Below, piece after piece: positions 7,870-13,601 of a stretch of 17,291 nucleotides of DNA. Each line of letters opens with the position of its first letter. The first letter of the stretch is position 1. Location of the stretch: positions 1-17,291 of the forward strand of contig PXQL01000087.1 of assembly GCA_003021335.1 (NCBI GenBank). The letters run 5' to 3'. Below the pieces are notes generated by a model, which was given only the letters and a program-made list of their open reading frames with translations, did not search any database and was not told where the DNA came from. Made by a program: the position numbers and the translations under genes. This stretch comes from Halobacteriales archaeon QH_10_67_13. Lineage in GTDB: Archaea; Halobacteriota; Halobacteria; Halobacteriales; Haloarculaceae.

Positions 7870-8418
7870 CTACTCGTCCGTGGTCTCGAAGCCCCACCGT
7901 TCGGCCCGTTCGCGTGCCTCCTCGCGGGCACGAGACTTGAGCTGTGCGATCCGTGCCTTGTCGTCGAGAAAGCTCGCTACCGCGTCGACTTCGTCGTCCT
8001 CGCGCGCGGCAGTTCGCAGCCGCTCCTCCGGGGCCGTCTCGCGGATCCGGTCGGCCAGACCCGGGTCGGTCGCGAGTCGCTCGGCCGGGAGCGCCGGCGG
8101 CACGGCGACGGCCTCGGCCTCGTGGATCGGCGCGAGCGTCTCGGGGTCGGTCGCGTACAACTCGACTCCGACCGGTCGGGTGCCGGCGAAGGCGTCAAGC
8201 GCCTCGGTTCCGCCGGCGTCGGTTCCGTCGTGGTAGGCCGCCATTGGGATGCCCTTCTCGAAGGTTACGACGACCGTTCCGCCCTCCTCAAGCAGCAGGC
8301 TCTCCTGGGATTCGAGCCGGGCGTACCCTGTCAGATCCGATTCGAGGGCCCGATCAAGAACCGTCCCGACATCCTCGACGACCCGACTTCGGACGAGCTG
8401 CCCCCGCGGGACGTTCAT
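7870..8418 (-). CDS. MinD-associated small protein with PATAN/DUF2226-like N-terminus
   Basis: A 182-aa acidic soluble protein starting MNVPRGQLVRSRVVEDVGTV. The N-terminal ~75 residues have the layout of PATAN/DUF4388 or DUF2226-type sensor modules: LTGYARL, then SLLLEEGGTVVVTFEKGIPMAA, then GGTEALDAFAG. In this layout a small beta-rich domain reports a strand followed by E/F-x-G-x-P-x-A. The C-terminal part (about 140-182) is a highly charged helix, likely a coiled coil or interaction tail. Its ATG overlaps the TGA of the minD-like gene by 4 nt (ATGA, 8415-8418), so the proteins are probably made together and may interact. No enzymatic motif is seen. The domain assignment is by pattern; the partnership is inference from the overlap. 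Confidence 0.82.
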   Translation of the reverse strand: MNVPRGQLVRSRVVEDVGTVLDRALESDLTGYARLESQESLLLEEGGTVVVTFEKGIPMAAYHDGTDAGGTEALDAFAGTRPVGVELYATDPETLAPIHEAEAVAVPPALPAERLATDPGLADRIRETAPEERLRTAAREDDEVDAVASFLDDKARIAQLKSRAREEARERAERWGFETTDE

Positions 8419-9182
8419 GACTGCTCGGGGATCACGGCGCTTTGGAACCGCTCCGCGACGTCCGCCGACAATCCCTCTCGAACCTCGAGCCCGTCTTCCG
8501 CCTGCCGGTAGGCGGCTGCGGCCGCCGACTCCGGGGTGTGTGCGAGTAGCGGCTCGCTCGCTCGCCGGGCGGCCCGGGCCGCGTCGCTCTCCGGGACCGA
8601 CGCGAGCGTCTCGCCTTCGAAGTACCGCTCTGCCTTCCCGGCGATCTCGTCGATCGCGGCGTCGTCGGTGACCCGGTTGAACAGGAGTCCGGCGACGCCC
8701 GTGCCGTAGGTCGTCGCGTACTCCTGGACTTTCAGTCCGTCCGACAGCGAGGGCACCGTCGGCTGGAGCACCACGACGATCCGGTCGGCGAGCACGATCG
8801 GCAACACCGCCGTCCGGCTTCCCAGCGCCGCCGGCGAGTCGAGCAGGATCACCTCGGCGTCAGCGGCGATGGTCGCAACGACCTCCCGCAGCCGGCTCGG
8901 GTCGGCTTCGCGAAAGCCCGCCAGCGACGTGCCACACGGGACGACCCGCATCCCGAATCGGTCGTAGGTGGCCGCCTCGACGGCGGCGTCGCCGGCGAGT
9001 ACCTCGTGTAGCGTCGGCTCGGCCTCAGTTAGTCCGGCGTGAAAGAGGATGTTCGCCATCCCGGTGTCGGCGTCAATAACGGTCACGTCGTGCTCGCGGG
9101 CCAAGGCCATCCCGAGCGCGAGCGTGCTCGTGGTCTTGCCGGTGCCGCCCTTGCCGCTGGCGACCGCGAACACCTCGACCAT
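8415..9182 (-). CDS. minD: MinD/ParA-like P-loop ATPase
   Basis: A 255-aa protein starting MVEVFAVASGKGGTGKTTST. The deviant Walker A KGGTGKTT is at residues 11-18 with the signature lysine Lys11. Switch I is DADTGMANI (37-45), and Walker B is VILLDSPA with Asp115. These define the MinD/ParA family, ATP-dependent dimerising ATPases that position cellular structures. I see no convincing C-terminal amphipathic membrane-targeting helix. The frame is open to an ATG at 9209, but a TATA-like AATTTATG (9207-9215, minus strand) overlaps that ATG. It sits about 27 nt before the ATG at 9182, which places the protein start right at the conserved first beta strand, so 9182 is preferred. The gene overlaps its downstream partner by 4 nt. 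The gene symbol is family-level; haloarchaea have several MinD paralogues. Confidence 0.9.
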   Translation of the reverse strand: MVEVFAVASGKGGTGKTTSTLALGMALAREHDVTVIDADTGMANILFHAGLTEAEPTLHEVLAGDAAVEAATYDRFGMRVVPCGTSLAGFREADPSRLREVVATIAADAEVILLDSPAALGSRTAVLPIVLADRIVVVLQPTVPSLSDGLKVQEYATTYGTGVAGLLFNRVTDDAAIDEIAGKAERYFEGETLASVPESDAARAARRASEPLLAHTPESAAAAAYRQAEDGLEVREGLSADVAERFQSAVIPEQS

Positions 9183-9206
9183 GTCGCTTGGTACCGCCGC
9201 CTCCGA

Positions 9207-9215
9207 CATAAATTC
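9207..9215 (-). promoter_or_regulatory. TATA-like box of the minD operon
   Basis: The minus strand reads GAATTTATG here, about 27 nt upstream of the ATG at 9182. It is the only AT-rich element nearby and supports leaderless initiation at 9182 rather than at the ATG of 9209. Confidence 0.5.
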
Positions 9216-9221
9216 TCGCGT

Positions 9222-9243
9222 GCCGACAGGACCCGCTGTCGGC
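9222..9243. promoter_or_regulatory. Perfect inverted repeat upstream of the minD promoter
   Basis: GCCGACAG (9222-9229) and CTGTCGGC (9236-9243) form a perfect 8-bp inverted repeat with a 6-nt spacer. It lies just upstream of the TATA-like box, a position suited to an activator or repressor site. It could also act as an RNA hairpin for transcripts reading in from the neighbouring gene. Confidence 0.4.
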
Positions 9244-9290
9244 GGCTCCCCGGACCGCCGCGAGCGCTCGCTCGCGTCCCCGGTGAGGCC

Positions 9291-9653
9291 CTACTCGATG
9301 CGATCCCGGGCCGAGGCCGAAAACAGCCGCTCGAACTCGGTCAGATCGTCGGGGTGTTCGTGGCCGGGCGCGGTGACTCTCTGGAAAAACTCGTGGTGCT
9401 CGGCGCTCAGCTCCCGGAGCTGTTCGTTCATGTCGGCCTCGTCGACGTCGGCGGGGTACGCCTCGTGTTCTTCGTGGAGATAGTACAGGGCCGGCTCGGC
9501 CTCGTCGAGCCAGGCGGTCTCGGCGTTCATCCTCTCGAGGGCCAGTCCCCGCTCGAAGGTCTCTCGGCGGTCCTCGAGGTCGGCGAAATACCTCTTGACC
9601 GCTTCGATTCGCTCCGGGTCGAGCGGGAGTTTGAACAGTCGTCTGTCCGCCAT
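9291..9653 (-). CDS. Small acidic DUF6176-like protein
   Basis: A 120-aa soluble protein starting MADRRLFKLPLDPERIEAVK. Features seen: a first beta strand followed by a helix rich in D/E/R (RYFADLEDRRETFERGLALERM), then NAETAWLDEAEPALYYLHEE, and an acidic helical C-terminal half. The order strand, helix with LxxRxE, then a hydrophobic strand with (F/W)L and YYL matches the DUF6176 ferredoxin-like family as I know it. No function is established. The start is chosen at the ATG of 9653, because an AAAA/TTTT TATA-like element (9679-9682) lies about 27 nt upstream. The gene stands alone, upstream of and co-directional with minD but about 80 nt away and with its own promoter-like signal. Confidence 0.78.
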   Translation of the reverse strand: MADRRLFKLPLDPERIEAVKRYFADLEDRRETFERGLALERMNAETAWLDEAEPALYYLHEEHEAYPADVDEADMNEQLRELSAEHHEFFQRVTAPGHEHPDDLTEFERLFSASARDRIE

Positions 9654-9746
9654 GCCCGCTCGGGCGGCCGGCGCGCACAAAAGCCTGCGGGGCGTGTCTC
9701 TCTCGCTACGACGGTTTCCCGCGTTGCCCGTGCCCGGCTTCCGTGG

Positions 9747-9968
9747 TCAGGCGTCGCGCCGGGGCTGATCCGGCGCGCCGTCGCGCGTCCAGGCGCGCTC
9801 GGCGGCCTCGGCCAGCTCGTACTCGGTCACGAGCTGCTCCTTGAGTCGCCGCTCCAGCTCCGGCACGGGCAGGTCGGCCGGAACCCGCCAGCTCCCCGCC
9901 TGGAAAACGACGGAAGCAGGTTGGACCGTCGACAGCGTTCTCCGGGCGAACCCACGACCGGTACCGTT
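9747..9968 (-). pseudogene. Orphan C-terminal gene fragment beside tRNA-Tyr
   Basis: The minus-strand frame ending with TGA at 9747-9749 is open to 9968 but has no ATG, GTG or TTG. Its second half reads like real protein: FQAGSWRVPADLPVPELERR, then LKEQLVTEYELAEAAERAWT, then RDGAPDQPRRDA. The helix is amphipathic and its codons have strong G/C third positions. The 5' part looks non-coding in this frame. A second frame starting with TTG at 9972 (KRYRSWVRPENAVDGPTCF) could be the missing front joined by a frameshift. It lies at the 3' side of the tRNA gene, a favoured integration site. I do not recognise the family. Confidence 0.4.
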
Positions 9969-9980
9969 TCAAAATCTGAG

Positions 9981-10054
9981 TCCGCCCTCCCCGATTTGAA
10001 CGGGGGACAAGCCGATCTACAGTCGGCTGCTCTACCGGGCTGAGCTAAGGGCGG
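9981..10054 (-). tRNA. tRNA-Tyr (anticodon GUA)
   Basis: On the minus strand a complete 74-nt cloverleaf folds. The acceptor CCGCCCU pairs with AGGGCGG with discriminator A73. The D-arm is GCUC/GAGC, the anticodon stem GCCGA/UCGGC with loop CUGUAGA (anticodon GUA), and the T-arm CCCCG UUCAAAU CGGGG. C1-G72 with A73 is the archaeal TyrRS identity set. No intron and no encoded CCA. A TATA-like box lies 25-33 nt upstream. Confidence 0.97.
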
Positions 10055-10078
10055 ACACGAACAACTGGCCGAGTGCCG

Positions 10079-10087
10079 GATTTAACC
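10079..10087 (-). promoter_or_regulatory. TATA box of tRNA-Tyr
   Basis: The minus strand reads GGTTAAATC, centred about 28 nt upstream of the tRNA 5' end at 10054, in an otherwise GC-rich sequence. Confidence 0.6.
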
Positions 10088-10268
10088 ATTTTCATTCGGC
10101 GCGGTCCACCTCGCGAGCAACTCCCTACCGGCTCCCGGTACGCTCAAGTCCCGCGTGTCACGGCGCGATCTCCGCCGAACTCGCCGAGCCGCCTGGGTGC
10201 CGAACGCGGACCCTCGTCACGAACCGGCGGGAACGAGTGCTCGCTCGCGGCGTCCGACGGCGGGAACA

Positions 10269-10285
10269 CGCGTGTCAGACACGCG
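10269..10285. promoter_or_regulatory. Inverted repeat upstream of the cdrL TATA box
   Basis: CGCGTGT (10269-10275), spacer CAG, ACACGCG (10279-10285): a perfect 7-3-7 inverted repeat directly upstream of the TATA box at 10292. It contains TGTCAGACA (10273-10281), whose reverse complement recurs at 10316-10324 on the other side of the TATA box. Candidate operator for an RHH regulator, possibly CdrL itself. Confidence 0.5.
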
Positions 10286-10291
10286 AGGAAG

Positions 10292-10299
10292 ATTCATAT
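10292..10299 (+). promoter_or_regulatory. TATA box of cdrL
   Basis: ATTCATAT in a GC-rich context, centred about 31 nt upstream of the GTG at 10327. The predicted transcript is leaderless or has a leader of only a few nucleotides. Confidence 0.55.
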
Positions 10300-10306
10300 G
10301 CCGCCG

Positions 10307-10324
10307 CAGACAACCTGTCTGACA
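10307..10324. promoter_or_regulatory. Inverted repeat between the cdrL TATA box and start codon
   Basis: CAGACA (10307-10312), spacer ACC, TGTCTG (10316-10321): a perfect 6-3-6 repeat that continues into TGTCTGACA (10316-10324). It covers the expected transcription start, a classic repressor position. Confidence 0.5.
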
Positions 10325-10326
10325 AC

Positions 10327-10908
10327 GTGAGCAAGATCACCTTCCGCGCGAACGACGAGCTCGTCGCCCGACTCGAGGAGTTCGACGCCTCGAAAAGCGA
10401 GGTGATGCGCCGGGCGCTTCGATCGTATCTCGGCGAGGAGGTCGACCGCTCGGCGGATCCGACCGACAGCGTCGACGAGCTGATTGCAGAGCGGGTCGAC
10501 GAGCTGGTCGAACGACGCGTCGATCGCGCGTTTACGCGCCGTCGCCCCCAGGATATCAACGTCAACATCGCGCTTGAGGGCGATCCGACTGCGGCGTCAG
10601 ACGCTGCGGAGGCAGCTGCAAACGTCGAAAACGCTGCGTCATACGACACGCCGGACGAGTCGTCACACGCCGACGAGGAGCGTAAGACGGACCACCCCCC
10701 CGCCGCCGAGGCAGCTCAGGACGAACGTAAGACGTGTACACAGTGTGGCGAAACCCTGTCGCCGTCCCACGTTTACTGCCCGAACTGCGGGGAGAAAGCG
10801 TCCCGCCGCGTGTTCTGCGAGTGCGGCGACGAGCTCCGGTCCGACTGGAGCTTCTGCCCCGGTTGTGGCCGTCGAACTCCCGCAGCCGATGTCCTCGATC
10901 AGTCCTAA
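10327..10908 (+). CDS. cdrL: CdrL-like regulator: ribbon-helix-helix plus double zinc ribbon
   Basis: A 193-aa protein. The N-terminal RHH DNA-binding domain (residues 2-37) begins with the strand SKITFRANDELVARLEEFDA and continues with SKSEVMRRALRSYLG. An acidic, coiled-coil-prone helix (about 47-71) and a disordered Ala/Asp/Glu linker follow. Two C-terminal zinc ribbons come next: C137-x2-C140 with C151-x2-C154, and C164-x-C166 with C177-x2-C180. RHH plus zinc ribbons directly upstream of cdrS-ftsZ1 matches CdrL, described in haloarchaea as a regulator of the cdrS-ftsZ1 unit. The GTG at 10327 is chosen because it opens the RHH strand and lies about 30 nt after a TATA box; an upstream in-frame ATG at 10237 would add an unrelated Arg-rich leader. 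Inverted repeats flank its promoter, suggesting autoregulation. Confidence 0.88.
   Translation: MSKITFRANDELVARLEEFDASKSEVMRRALRSYLGEEVDRSADPTDSVDELIAERVDELVERRVDRAFTRRRPQDINVNIALEGDPTAASDAAEAAANVENAASYDTPDESSHADEERKTDHPPAAEAAQDERKTCTQCGETLSPSHVYCPNCGEKASRRVFCECGDELRSDWSFCPGCGRRTPAADVLDQS
10682..10689 (+). promoter_or_regulatory. GTAAGACG octamer, copy 1 (inside cdrL)
   Basis: Lies within the codons CGT-AAG-ACG for Arg119-Lys120-Thr121 of CdrL. Same octamer as in the downstream promoter array. Confidence 0.35.
10727..10734 (+). promoter_or_regulatory. GTAAGACG octamer, copy 2 (inside cdrL)
   Basis: A second in-frame copy encoding Arg134-Lys135-Thr136, exactly 45 nt after copy 1 and just before the first zinc-ribbon cysteine. 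Confidence 0.35.
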
Positions 10909-10933
10909 ACCCCCGAAAACGACCGCCACAGGT

Positions 10934-10951
10934 CGTTTACCCCGGTAAACG
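10934..10951. promoter_or_regulatory. Perfect 8-2-8 palindrome upstream of the cdrS promoter
   Basis: CGTTTACC (10934-10941), CC, GGTAAACG (10944-10951). It lies 26 nt after the cdrL stop codon and about 35-40 nt before the TATA box centre at 10982. Candidate binding site for a dimer of RHH dimers, or a short hairpin at the end of cdrL mRNA. Confidence 0.55.
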
Positions 10952-10957
10952 CCGACA

Positions 10958-10965
10958 CGTCTTAC
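10958..10965 (-). promoter_or_regulatory. GTAAGACG octamer, copy 3 (inverted)
   Basis: CGTCTTAC on the plus strand, 13 nt upstream of the TATA box, in the region where BRE and upstream activator sites lie. Confidence 0.45.
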
Positions 10966-10977
10966 GCTGATCGGTAC

Positions 10978-10985
10978 TTTTATAT
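10978..10985 (+). promoter_or_regulatory. TATA box of the cdrS-ftsZ1 operon
   Basis: TTTTATAT within ACTTTTATATACATG is the strongest TATA match in the window. Transcription should start near 11005-11012, giving a leader of about 120 nt before the cdrS ATG at 11131, long for a haloarchaeal mRNA. Confidence 0.65.
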
Positions 10986-11010
10986 ACATGTGGTATGTTG
11001 TGTGTTGTGC

Positions 11011-11028
11011 GTAAGACGGTCGTCTTAC
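11011..11028. promoter_or_regulatory. Perfect 8-2-8 palindrome at the cdrS-ftsZ1 start site (octamer copies 4 and 5)
   Basis: GTAAGACG (11011-11018), GT, CGTCTTAC (11021-11028). Two octamers face each other in the same 8-2-8 geometry as the palindrome at 10934. It is placed at or just past the predicted transcription start, so a bound protein would block RNA polymerase. Confidence 0.6.
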
Positions 11029-11041
11029 ACGCCGCGGCGCA

Positions 11042-11058
11042 CGGCACGCATCGTGCCG
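11042..11058 (+). repeat. Hairpin in the cdrS leader
   Basis: CGGCACG (11042-11048), loop CAT, CGTGCCG (11052-11058): a perfect 7-bp stem with a 3-nt loop, in the untranslated leader between the octamer palindrome and the downstream octamers. Could be an RNA structure or another protein site. Confidence 0.45.
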
Positions 11059-11078
11059 CTGTCGTGTGGTTATGGTGT

Positions 11079-11086
11079 GTAAGACG
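11079..11086 (+). promoter_or_regulatory. GTAAGACG octamer, copy 6
   Basis: In the cdrS leader, with copy 7 inverted 26 nt further on. The pair forms a widely spaced inverted repeat just before the cdrS start codon. Confidence 0.4.
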
Positions 11087-11104
11087 TGCGGGCAATCGCG
11101 TCCC

Positions 11105-11112
11105 CGTCTTAC
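11105..11112 (-). promoter_or_regulatory. GTAAGACG octamer, copy 7 (inverted)
   Basis: CGTCTTAC on the plus strand, 18 nt before the cdrS ATG. The last copy of the array. Confidence 0.4.
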
Positions 11113-11130
11113 CCAACCAGGGGAACAACA

Positions 11131-11325
11131 ATGGAGCGTGTGACACTGCGGATTCCGAAACAGCAGATCGAGGAAGTCGAACAGATGGTCGATTCGGGCG
11201 AGTTCCCGAACCGGAGCGAAGCGATCAGGTCGGCGGTGCGAGAGATGCTGGCAGAGCAGGATACCGGTCAGGAACGCCCCTCTGAGAAACGCAGCCGCGA
11301 GGATCGCTCGTGGGCGAGGGTCTAA
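11131..11325 (+). CDS. cdrS: CdrS, short ribbon-helix-helix cell-division regulator
   Basis: A 64-aa protein that is almost only an RHH domain: beta strand [20 protein letters not shown], then [20 protein letters not shown], then a short charged tail ending RSWARV. The [16 protein letters not shown] pattern is the standard RHH helix A/turn/helix B. Size, fold and position two nucleotides before ftsZ1 match CdrS, which in haloarchaea controls ftsZ2 and other division genes. An in-frame ATG at 11086 would add a non-RHH leader; the ATG at 11131 starts exactly at the DNA-contacting strand. Transcription likely starts about 120 nt upstream from the TATA box at 10978, through a leader full of inverted repeats. 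Confidence 0.93.
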   Translation: MERVTLRIPKQQIEEVEQMVDSGEFPNRSEAIRSAVREMLAEQDTGQERPSEKRSREDRSWARV

Positions 11326-11327
11326 CG

Positions 11328-12503
11328 ATGCAAGACATCGTCAACGAGGCGCTCGAACGCGACGAGCAGGAACAGAAACAGATGGATGATGTCGAGGGCT
11401 TTGGCGACCCTCGGATCGTGATCGTCGGCTGTGGCGGTGCCGGTAATAACACCGTCAACCGGCTGTACAACATCGGCGTTGAGGGCGTCGATACGGTTGC
11501 GCTCAACACCGACAAGCAACACCTCAGGATGATCGAGGCAGACACGAAGATCCTCGTCGGCAAGTCCCTCACCAACGGGCTCGGAGCCGGTGGCGACCCC
11601 TCGATGGGCGAACGCGCCACCGAGATGGCCCAGGGGACGATCAAGGAGGTCCTCAGCGGCGCCGACTTAGTGTTCGTGACCGCCGGTATGGGCGGTGGCA
11701 CCGGCACCGGCGCTGCGCCCGTGGTCTCGAACATCGCAAAAGAGGAGGGTGCGATCGTTGTCGGCATGGTCTCGACGCCGTTTAACGTCGAGCGCGCCCG
11801 GACGGTTAAAGCTGAAGAGGGCTTAGAAAAGCTCCGCGAGGAGGCCGACTCGATCATCGTGCTCGATAACAACCGGCTGCTGGATTACGTGCCGAACCTG
11901 CCGATCGGCAAGGCCTTCTCGGTGATGGATCAGATCATCGCCGAAACGGTCAAGGGGATCAGCGAGACGATCATCCAGCCCTCGCTGATCAACTTAGATT
12001 ACGCCGACATGACCTCGATCATGGATCAGGGCGGGGTCGCCGTGATGTTGGTCGGCGAGACCCAGGAAAAAAACAAGACCGAGGAGGTGGTCAAGGACGC
12101 GATGAACCACCCGCTGTTGGACGTCGATTACCGCGGGGCAAGCGGCGGACTCGTCCACATCACCGGTGGTCCGGATCTCACCCTCCAGGAGGCCGAGGGC
12201 ATCGCCCAGAACATCACCGACCGGCTGGAGGCAAGCGCCAACGTGATCTGGGGCGCCCGCATCCAGGAGGAGTACAAGGGCAAGGTCCGCGTGATGGCGA
12301 TCATGACCGGCGTGCAGTCGGCCCAGGTGCTCGGCCCGACCACGCAAAAGCAGGCCGATAAGTCCCGTCAGGCGATCGAGGGCGTCGAAGACGGCTTCGA
12401 CGCGAGCGAGAACGCTGGCCGGAGTCGTGGGCTGGGCGAGACTGACGGCGGTCACGACCAGCTCGACCAGCAGAACGGGCTCGACGTCATCCGAACCGAG
12501 TAA
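11328..12503 (+). CDS. ftsZ1: FtsZ1, tubulin-like cell-division GTPase
   Basis: A 391-aa protein starting [20 protein letters not shown]. The nucleotide-binding domain has [11 protein letters not shown] (33-43) and the tubulin signature [13 protein letters not shown] (119-131). The catalytic T7 loop is NLDYADM (222-228) with Asp224 and Asp227, completing the GTPase site on assembly. The C-terminal tail is acidic and Gln-rich (352-383) and ends in the conserved peptide GLDVIRTE, a probable partner-binding motif. In archaea FtsZ1 forms the scaffold ring that positions FtsZ2. The ATG at 11328 is preferred over a GTG at 11310 inside cdrS: it lies 2 nt after the cdrS stop and 7 nt after a GAGGG Shine-Dalgarno-like sequence. 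It is co-transcribed with cdrS. Confidence 0.97.
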   Translation: MQDIVNEALERDEQEQKQMDDVEGFGDPRIVIVGCGGAGNNTVNRLYNIGVEGVDTVALNTDKQHLRMIEADTKILVGKSLTNGLGAGGDPSMGERATEMAQGTIKEVLSGADLVFVTAGMGGGTGTGAAPVVSNIAKEEGAIVVGMVSTPFNVERARTVKAEEGLEKLREEADSIIVLDNNRLLDYVPNLPIGKAFSVMDQIIAETVKGISETIIQPSLINLDYADMTSIMDQGGVAVMLVGETQEKNKTEEVVKDAMNHPLLDVDYRGASGGLVHITGGPDLTLQEAEGIAQNITDRLEASANVIWGARIQEEYKGKVRVMAIMTGVQSAQVLGPTTQKQADKSRQAIEGVEDGFDASENAGRSRGLGETDGGHDQLDQQNGLDVIRTE

Positions 12504-12530
12504 TCTGTCGACCAGCTGGCCGTCGACCCG

Positions 12531-12538
12531 TCTTTTTT
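12531..12538 (+). terminator. U-tract terminator of cdrS-ftsZ1
   Basis: TCTTTTTT, 27 nt after the ftsZ1 stop codon, in GC-rich surroundings. A six-T run is the usual archaeal intrinsic terminator signal. The following 160 nt up to the next gene hold nothing I can assign. Confidence 0.6.
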
Positions 12539-12702
12539 CGCCTGATCCGCCTCCGGTCGTCTCTCCACTTTGGCGACCGCGTCGGCGGAGCGGACGCCGG
12601 CGACGTGAGTAATTTGACCCTCGGGACGTGGAGGGGCGCGTGCGTCGTCTGTTTGTCGGCGCCGGGTCGAGGGACTCCTTGCGGAGGGCCGTCCCAGGCC
12701 GG

Positions 12703-13491
12703 CTAAGCTACCCGGCCGACGGTCACGTAGAAGGGAATCGTCTCGCGGTACCGGTACTCCTCGTCGCGCATCTGCTCGATCACTGCCCGGCCCATCGCGC
12801 GCCACCGCTCGCGGAGTCGGTCGAACGTCTCAGGCGTGGTGTCGCCGGCGAGCATCGTCGCCCGCTGCCCGTCGAGTCCCGCGCCGGTTGCCTTCCGGCG
12901 GGCGCTCTCGAGGGCGGTCTCGGAGTACGGCGGCTCGACGGTCAGCCGGTGGTCGTACCGCCGGACGGTCACGCCGGTCAGTCCCGCCCGCTCGAACAGC
13001 TCGCGGGCGCCTCCCAGCGTCGGGTCGCTCGAGATCCCCCGGAGGTACCGCCGGCGGGCCTCGCTCGCGAGCTCTGACTCCTCCGAGACGGTCGACTCGA
13101 CGGTTACCGCGCCGTTGTCCGGTTCGATCGCCCCGACGCGGTCGCTTGCGACCCGTGTAAACTCCGCGAGCGCGGCGGCCGGCTCGGACAGGTTGACGAG
13201 CAGCGCCTGACAGACGGCTAGTTCGACCGCGTCGTCGGCAAACGGGAGCCGACCCGCGTCCCCGAGTACCCGCGGTGGGTCGACCCGCTTGAGCAGCGAC
13301 CGGTCGGCGTCGACGGCGACGACCCCCCCTGGAGAGTCATCGCGGAGCACCCGGGTCAGCTCGCCGGTGCCGGCGCCGACATCGAGGGCGCTCCCGGTCC
13401 CTTCGAGTTCGAGGTCTGCGAGTGCCGCCCGCGAGTCGGCCCACATTCCTCGACGGGTCGTCTCGAGGTACTCGGCACTAAACCGGCGCAC
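12703..13491 (-). CDS. Class I SAM-dependent methyltransferase
   Basis: A 262-aa protein. The SAM-binding motif I LDVGAGTGELTRVL begins at residue 36. It is followed by the motif II acidic strand GVVAVDADRSLL and the motif III-like GDAGRLPFADDAVELAVCQA, which fits the Methyltransf_11/25 Rossmann fold. After the core a helical C-terminal region contains SARRKATGAGLDGQRATMLA and YRYRETIPFYVTVGRV. The frame is open far upstream, under the transporter gene, but no ATG occurs. The GTG at 13491 is chosen because it gives MRRFSAEYLETTRRGMWADS, a normal N-terminus, with a TTATCC TATA-like element (about 13513-13520) roughly 25 nt upstream. The substrate cannot be told from sequence. Confidence 0.85.
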   Translation of the reverse strand: MRRFSAEYLETTRRGMWADSRAALADLELEGTGSALDVGAGTGELTRVLRDDSPGGVVAVDADRSLLKRVDPPRVLGDAGRLPFADDAVELAVCQALLVNLSEPAAALAEFTRVASDRVGAIEPDNGAVTVESTVSEESELASEARRRYLRGISSDPTLGGARELFERAGLTGVTVRRYDHRLTVEPPYSETALESARRKATGAGLDGQRATMLAGDTTPETFDRLRERWRAMGRAVIEQMRDEEYRYRETIPFYVTVGRVA

Positions 13492-13601
13492 GCCGCCGGT
13501 AGCGTCGGCCGCCGGATAACAGTTTGTGACCTCGCGCGTCCGACGGCTCCGAAAGCGGCAGTGAGCCACCGGGACGCTGTCCCGACGGAGCCTCGGCAGA
13601 C

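Noticed and set aside
10237..10326. Upstream ATG for cdrL
   Set aside because: It would place the TATA box and operator repeats inside the coding region and add an unrelated leader before the RHH strand.
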